A stretch of DNA of 64,000 bases from Cerioporus squamosus. Its lineage: Eukaryota; Basidiomycota; Agaricomycetes; Polyporales; Polyporaceae. Location: contig JABYQS010000109.1 of assembly GCA_022592435.1 (NCBI GenBank), positions 62,001 through 126,000 on the forward strand. Reading direction: 5' to 3'. The position numbers and the translations under genes are program-made. This document shows, piece by piece, positions 58,006-64,000 of this stretch; the stretch's first letter is position 1; every line of letters starts with the position of its first letter. The notes below the pieces were generated by a model. The model was not told where the DNA came from. It ran no database searches and saw only the letters and a list, made by a program, of their open reading frames with translations.

Positions 58006-60491
58006 CTAAGCATTGGATTCATCCAGACCACTTCCCGTACCTTCCTGCTTCTCCGTTGTCGCCAGTTGCAGCCGTAGAACCCGCTTGCGACGCCATCGTG
58101 GCCGCATCGGTTCATATCTCGTCCACCTTGTCCCTGAGCCGTCCGTGAACACGATCCCGAGAGCATGCAAATCGTCTATGAGCGGCGTCAGGGCGAAGTA
58201 CTCGTACTCGAAGCTATCTCGACAAAAGAGCAAAACAAGCTATCGTCAGACTCTCGCAGATTTTGGATGCAAAAGACACGCACTGGTTGACTGGCCAGCG
58301 GAATGATGCGAGCACACAGAAATCCTTGAGTGCGGGCAGCTTGTCGCGATACAGGGTGAGGTGCTCGACGAATAGGTCCCATGAGGCGTCCACCTCGAGC
58401 GCGCTCCTGTTGCGGAGAGATGACAGATCAGCGAAGGGAAAGAGGGAAGCACAGCATATGTCTCAGTGCGCACCTCTCAATGACGAGCGTCGGAAAGACA
58501 AGCCGTGATATGTTCGCATGCGCCTGCGAATGCTTGATGAAGGGAATATTTGTGGGCTAAGAAGAGGTGAGCCCAATACCAATTGGCCACCGACCTACCA
58601 GTACGCACCGCACGCGTTGATGGGATCCTCAACTCCGTCAGACTCGGGCAGAGGTCGAGCAGAGGGTATGACGGTTGACCCGGCTGCCCGATGACGGAGA
58701 GCGTGCGGAGTTTGTGGCCGTGCACCTTGAGGAAGCGGGCGGCTTGCGCGTTGAAATGGTCGATGGACTCGAATGCGAACGTGCGCAACGACGGCAACCT
58801 GCAATGCAAGACACATGTTTGGAAGATGTAGTGAGCGACGCGAAACGAGCGACTCACTCTGCTGGCGTGAATCTGTCGATCAGATCCCACCCCCACACAT
58901 CCAAACTCTCGAGCTTCGGGAAAACGTCGCGAGGCATATCCTCCGCGATTGCTCCGTACCTGTCGTACAGCTCCAAGTTCCGGAGGTTCGCGAATGGCGT
59001 GAACGACTTCGAGTCGATTAGAGTCTCTCCCAACCATTGTGATGCTTGTTGCAGGGGCAGTGTCTCCCCATCCCGAACGAATTGCGCGGTATCGGGGAAG
59101 ACCAGGAATTGCTTCGAAACTTGTTCAAGGCTAGTAAGCGGAGCGACAATGTACTTCCGTTGGTCGAACATGATGTCCTCCGGCAAATAGAGGATGCGGA
59201 CGAGCCGGGCAAGACGGTGATTATGTTCGATAAGCGCGATAAAAGCGTCCACGTTACGCTCCTGAGCGAGGTGCGGTATGCTATACATGTGGCGGAGTCC
59301 TAGTCGCTGCGGTGATTGGCAGAAGGTCAGATCAGACTCCCAAGCGAAGTTGCAGGACACGTACATGTAGTCGCTTGTCGACAAGAAGGATGGCTTTTCG
59401 AGTACGGTTCATCGAGGGCCGGGATAATCTGAAGAGGGTTTCGTCCATCTCCCGCGCGTCTACATGCGTTGCATAGTCGAGTATGCTGTCCCACAACTTG
59501 TCAGGCAAGTCGGGGAGTCTCCCGGGGTCTTCCTTGACGACGTCCGCGTCCGGGAAGTCCGTCAACTTGACCATGCTATGTCATCGCCATGAGCTTCGTG
59601 ACGGCATTAGCATGATTCATACATGGACGTACTCCTTGCCCATGCCAACATACAACTTCATCTTGGCGAACTCGTCGATATGTTGCAGGAGTTTGACGGG
59701 TGTCGATGTGTCCAAGTGACGTATCTGGATGACCTTGACAGACGAATTCATACCAAGCGCTGCAAGGATGTTCCCGTCGATGTTCATGTTCATCGTGTAG
59801 TTGCTCATACTGATGAACTCGAGTGTCGGGGCCTTCGTAAGCGCCGGGAGTACCTCTGGCAAGAAGACGAATTTAGGGCTCGTGTCTACCCGTTTCTAGG
59901 GTCACACTTCAGCAAGGTCGTGCGACTCAAAAGATCGCTGGTTCGGACGTCACTCACGAGCTTCTTCCAATATGGGAGCGCACCAGCGACCGCCTTGCTA
60001 AGGTTAATTCCCATGGTAGTGCTGAGCAGACGGCCATCAACGGAGTCGAGCAGGAGGTGCTCCAGGTGAACCTTCTTGAGTGTCCTCGTCAATCCAGCCA
60101 TGCTGTCATGGTTTGTGAGGTCGAACCCGAGGTGCAGAGTAGTTATGTTTGGCGCAGCCGTGAGGATTTTGATGAACGCGCTACCGAAGCCGCCTTCGAT
60201 GCGGAGCCTATGGAGGTATCTCCCCAGCGCGCGCCGGTGGCCCCTACGGTCGGTAAGCACTTGTGCCAAGGCTTGGACCTGTGTCGAGGTGCGAAGGATT
60301 GCAGACTCGTAGAGAGCAGGTGTTCCGAGCGTACACCAACGCTTGGAGACCAGCAACAACGAAGAGACGCCAGAACGAGGACTTCCACAGAACGTGCGGT
60401 GAGTCCGCCATGCTTCGAAGACCAAGGTCGGGATCGTCAAGGCTTGAAAGAGAATGTCTTCAAGAAGCTCGTTGGGAATAACTTCCGTCAT
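58006..60491 (-). CDS. F-box protein with two F-box/LRR-like halves
   Basis: Eight exons: 59958-60491, 59633-59895, 59365-59575, 58858-59306, 58609-58798, 58474-58556, 58284-58406 and 58006-58213, giving 686 residues. The first half opens with an F-box (VIPNELLEDILFQAL) and VSSLLLVSKRW, then LRR-like strands (NITTLHLGFDL). The second half has another F-box-like start (LPDLPDKLWDSILDYA), then NLRNLELYDRYG, LESLDVW and LTELRIPSTRA. Such proteins are expected to bring targets to SCF ubiquitin ligases, and large families occur in Agaricomycetes. The halves looked like two genes until a GTACGT donor at 59632 was found. With it the second half follows in frame. Confidence 0.85.
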
Positions 60492-61239
60492 ACGGAAGGA
60501 TATATGACCGGGTTGGGTGGGTCGGCCGTCACGAGGCAGTCAGAATTAGTCCTGCGTACAGGGCTCTGGATGAGCGAATACACAAGAAGGGTGGCAGATG
60601 CTCCTGGAGTCTGCGGAGGGTCAGCACTTCGCGATAGCACACGGCGACGGCGACGCCCTGAACGAAAGGAGCTGTAAGAACGTATGCGTCGGCTGCGGAC
60701 GAGGTTCGACAAGGTTCAACAGGACACGTGGCGTTCGAGCGCTCAGAGGAGGACATATTTCGCTCAGAGTCCTGAGGAGGATACTGCCTACTGCCACGGC
60801 AGGGTCACATCTTTGAGCACCGTAACCAGACGTAGCATGCGAAGGCTGCGATGCATGACTGACAGGGAACTGACAAACCAGACAGCTTGACTGCTGAAGT
60901 AGACAGACGTAAAGCTGTCTTTCGAATCGACAGATGTCGTCTTGTCCGGCCCAAGATCTGTGTGGTTGGCGACCATGGTGGCATGACATGCTTAACCACA
61001 TCTGCCCCAGTCAAGCTGTCTCCATTCGATTGGGTGCCGTCGCTGGTAGGCCTGACGCTTGCACCGCCTACTGGAACGACTGGATCAGAGCCTTCGAAAC
61101 ACGTCCAGCCATGGCAAATGAAGTCCAGCTTCAGCTACAGAATACCTCGGCAGCGAGCTTACAGTGGCACGGTCCGCAATAACAAACGTCGTAATCTCCG
61201 AGAAGAGGGTCCCAGTTGAGTCCCTGTCCATATGGAGAA
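60492..61239. other. Intergenic, no gene recognised
   Basis: About 750 bases upstream of the F-box gene and downstream of the glycoprotein gene. No coding frame is supported by splice sites or motifs. Confidence 0.5.
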
Positions 61240-62682
61240 TCAAACCTGCGGGAGGCCTCTGTAGAATGAGGGTACGACTTCGCGCGTCTTCCTGTGAGAC
61301 CCGCTCCGAGTCGAAGTAGTGGTCGTCGGCGTCGCTGCAGTGACACCGATAGGCGGAGGGTACGTGCGGGGATCGTTCGCATCCTGAGAGCCCACGTCAG
61401 AACCACCGACGTCAGTGGGATACCAAGACTCACATAGAACAAAGCACCATTGACGCTCTTCATGCTCGTGGGGCTGATCACGTACTGGTCGTTGTGCGGG
61501 CCACCTATATGGAGGACTGCGCTGGAGTGGGCGGAGTCGCTCTCGCTTGAGGGCGTCTTGGGCTTTCGGAAAACGACGTGGTACATGAGCGCCCCGGTGA
61601 AGAGAACCCCCACGACACCTCCGATGGTACCGCCGACGATGGGACCAACGTCGCTATGACGATGGTCAGGGTTGCTCGACGCGTTCCCAGCCGGGGATGC
61701 TGTGGTAGAGGTAGTGGATCCTGAGGTCGTAGATCCAGACATGGGCGCGGTAGAAGATGTAACAGAAGAGAGAGATGGAGTGGATGTCGATGTCGACGTC
61801 GACGAGGATGCGACTGAGGATGTGGAGTTGCTCTTCACATCAGGAGTATCTATGTGCCGGACAAAGCGTCAGTGAGGCGTGAAGCATGCAACTGCTGAGT
61901 TGAGAACCTCGTGAAGCAAGGGCCATCGCAGCCCCGATGTCGAAGGTGCTATTCGTCTATATACGGATCGAATGAGTGCAAGATGACCGTTGAGAAAAGA
62001 ACAGTACTCACAGTCACGTCTAGAAACGCCCACGCAGGCACTGCGGTTCCGCCGGGGATTGACTCCGGATAGCTGCAGGAAGGCTTTGTCACTAAGTGCG
62101 ACCGAACGGGTGCGATGGTAACCTTACCTCTTGATGTACACTTTCGTACAGTTCGTGGAGTACGTCGGCCACCTACACGTATGAGTGATGAGCAAGTACG
62201 CTATACTGACCGTAGTGACTAGCAGAGACTTACGGATCTATGTTTGCACCCTGGCATAGGCCGCACGCCGCGAAGACAGAATACAACACCGTGTTGCAGT
62301 CGCAGGGTGTCGAGTCGAAGTCGTCTTTGGCTTGCGGACCTTCATACACTTCGTCGGTAGGCAGAGACTCGATGAAGGAACCTTCGCAGGGCAACCGTGC
62401 GCAGTTGTTAGCGGCGAGGGAAAGGGACAAGATGCGAGCGTGAGCGTACCGTTTCCCGGACCATAGCATGGGACGAAAAGCCAAGATGTGACCAAGCACG
62501 GGCTCTGTCCTAGGGAGTTCGTCATCTGCATAGGCTAGCGTCAGACATACTGCTCTCGCGCAGCCAAGATAAGGACGTACCCAGCCGAACTCCTTGCGAC
62601 AGACCGCGGAGGTGCTCTGCCCCAGCGCCACCGGCGTCGTATACAACATGAGTGCGCACAAGAGATGCAAGAGTAGGATCAT
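61240..62682 (-). CDS. Cys-rich, Ser/Thr-rich single-pass glycoprotein
   Basis: Eight exons: 62581-62682, 62450-62525, 62234-62381, 62128-62172, 62012-62072, 61908-61956, 61434-61849 and 61240-61383, giving 346 residues. A signal peptide (MILLLHLLCALMLYTTPVAL) leads into a Cys-rich domain (NSLGQSPCLV, TPCDCNTVLYSVFAACGLCQG, WPTYSTNCTKVYI, YPESIPGGTAVPAWAFLDVT). A Ser/Thr-rich stalk follows, then one membrane helix (GPIVGGTIGGVVGVLFTGAL) and a cytoplasmic tail ending FYRGLPQV. I know this architecture and ending from many Agaricomycete proteins of unknown function. The layout suggests a cell-surface sensor or wall-linked protein. Confidence 0.9.
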
Positions 62683-64000
62683 CCTGACGGCGCAAATCCT
62701 CTACGACGGGTCGCAACTGGTGGGGAGCGCGGATGCGAGACTGCGAGACTGCTGGGGTTACAAATGCCGGGTGAGCAGTGAACAGCAGGTATTATATGAC
62801 GACTGTACCTGGCAACGACGGACATCGTAGTCGATGCGGTCACTCTTCTCTGATACATGGTCGATGTATGGCGTACGTCTCAGAAGGACCTCCGCTTGAA
62901 GTCTTGTTCCTTGTCAGGATCGACGTCGAGGACATGAACTTGTTCAATGTCTCCTCAACCTAGGGGTCGCACTGAGCTCTAAAACGTATTGCACAAATGT
63001 CAGTAGGTTTGCACGCCATGGAGGTACCCATGCAAGACGCAGGATAGGGACAGAAGAGTGGACTGGTGACGACCGAAGATGCCATCTAGTCGGCACGCGG
63101 TGATCGACCGCAGTTCGAAGGTTGAATGAGTTGCTACACACATGACTGGTCTTGAAGAGAAGATGTATCAAGTCCAACAAGTCTATAAGCCATTAAGACA
63201 GGAGTGTTTTTGCAAACCCTTTCACCATGACGAACAGGTCACTGTCGTCAGAAGGACGTCGAGCAGTGTCAGCTCACGATGGCGGTAAGTACATAACTCG
63301 AGTACTCACATCTTAACTGTCTTCAACATATCGTAGCCAGAGCTATATCACAAATAAAATCCTGCCGGAGATAATTCAGGTTATGGAGACAAGTATGGTA
63401 ATTAGAAGGGCCGAGTGGACGTTGTTAAGCTGAGCTGGGTGACGTGGTGAGGGAGCGAGTTCAAGTTGGAGCGGTAGCGCTCAAGAACACAGCCCCATCG
63501 CGTACGCGCGTCGCATACCAGGTTCGGACTGGTTCGGAGTCTGCACTCTTCCTCTTGTCTCCCGTCTCGAGTGCACGAAAGCGGCATCAATATGCAACTG
63601 GAACAACCATCTCAAACAGACTATGGTAGCGGCGGCGGCTGAGGTCCAATAGTAAGTCGTCTCTGACCTGGCTCTTGTCCGGCGAGTTTTTTGATAAGCT
63701 GATCCACTGCTAAGTACTAGTACTGGTAGGTGCATATCACGGTGTTTGCAGGTCCCGTACAGTACTTGTAACCGGAAAATGGACCATCTACCCGCGAACT
63801 AAGGGAGACGGTGGTCATAGACCTCCTGGTACTATGTGGTCAGTGGAGAGAGAACTTATCGGACCGCCCCGGCCGTGCGCAAAATTCCAATAGACGAGCC
63901 GGTCTCACGGAGTACATTCTGCATCTGAGCGAGTATGAAGTACAAGTGAGTGATGATATCGCTCTATGACCGCCGCCAACTTTGGCAGGAGTTCCATTAA
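62683..64000. other. Unassigned right edge
   Basis: About 1.3 kb. A possible plus-strand start at 63228 with an intron at 63287-63345 is followed by a stretch that in one frame reads KILPEIIQVMET, like an F-box start, but the phases do not match. A gene may continue beyond the window. Confidence 0.4.

Noticed and set aside
59574..59617. Two separate F-box genes 42 bp apart
   Set aside because: A strong splice pair joins them in frame and gives the two-part layout known in this family.

Overview
This window looks like nuclear DNA of a filamentous basidiomycete, most likely an Agaricomycete and possibly a polypore. Nearly every gene is cut by many short (about 47-80 nt) GT-AG introns with small exons. 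The gene families also fit that group: DUF7918 proteins, two-part F-box proteins, an exo-polygalacturonase, DUF7729 and DUF1769 proteins, and a serine/threonine-rich membrane glycoprotein ending in YRGLPQV. Gene models were built by hand from reading frames, splice signals and family motifs. Exon lengths were checked so that phases agree.

Left third (0-24 kb): a small hypothetical gene and a DUF7729 membrane protein come first. Then follows an array of five DUF7918 paralogues at 5.6-7.0, 7.2-8.5, 9.3-10.3, 12.5-13.8 (all minus) and 17.8-19.3 kb (plus). The array is interrupted by a HAD-family sugar-phosphate phosphatase and a DUF1769 gene, and both of these carry reading-frame breaks as given. 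The array members share a nuclear-localisation-like basic patch, SUMO-attachment-like psi-K-x-E/D sites and a C-terminal SUMO-interaction-like motif (V-I-D-L-T), which suggests a link to SUMO biology. Beyond the array are a Ser/Pro-rich hypothetical gene, a mitochondrial Tim44-like mL45/MBA1 gene and, divergent from it, a MIX17/CHCHD2-type gene.

Middle (24-47 kb): about 4.7 kb has no gene I can recognise. It is followed by an arrestin-like gene, a 15-exon GH28 exo-polygalacturonase divergent from LSM8, and an MFS transporter. Next is a SYG1/XPR1-type SPX-EXS gene flanked by an inverted pair of CK1-like kinase copies. The left kinase copy is a clear pseudogene; the right one is largely intact.

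Right (47-64 kb): VPS16 (HOPS/CORVET subunit), a tiny hypothetical gene, a RmlD/MAT2B-like reductase, a flavin monooxygenase, a short hypothetical gene with a good TATA box, a two-part F-box gene and a cysteine-rich single-pass glycoprotein. The last 1.3 kb is unassigned.

The most unusual content is the DUF7918 array with its recurring SUMO-type tail, parts of which are decaying. The window also contains two introns that phase analysis suggests are GC-AG, one 6-nt microexon, and the inverted kinase duplication around the phosphate transporter.
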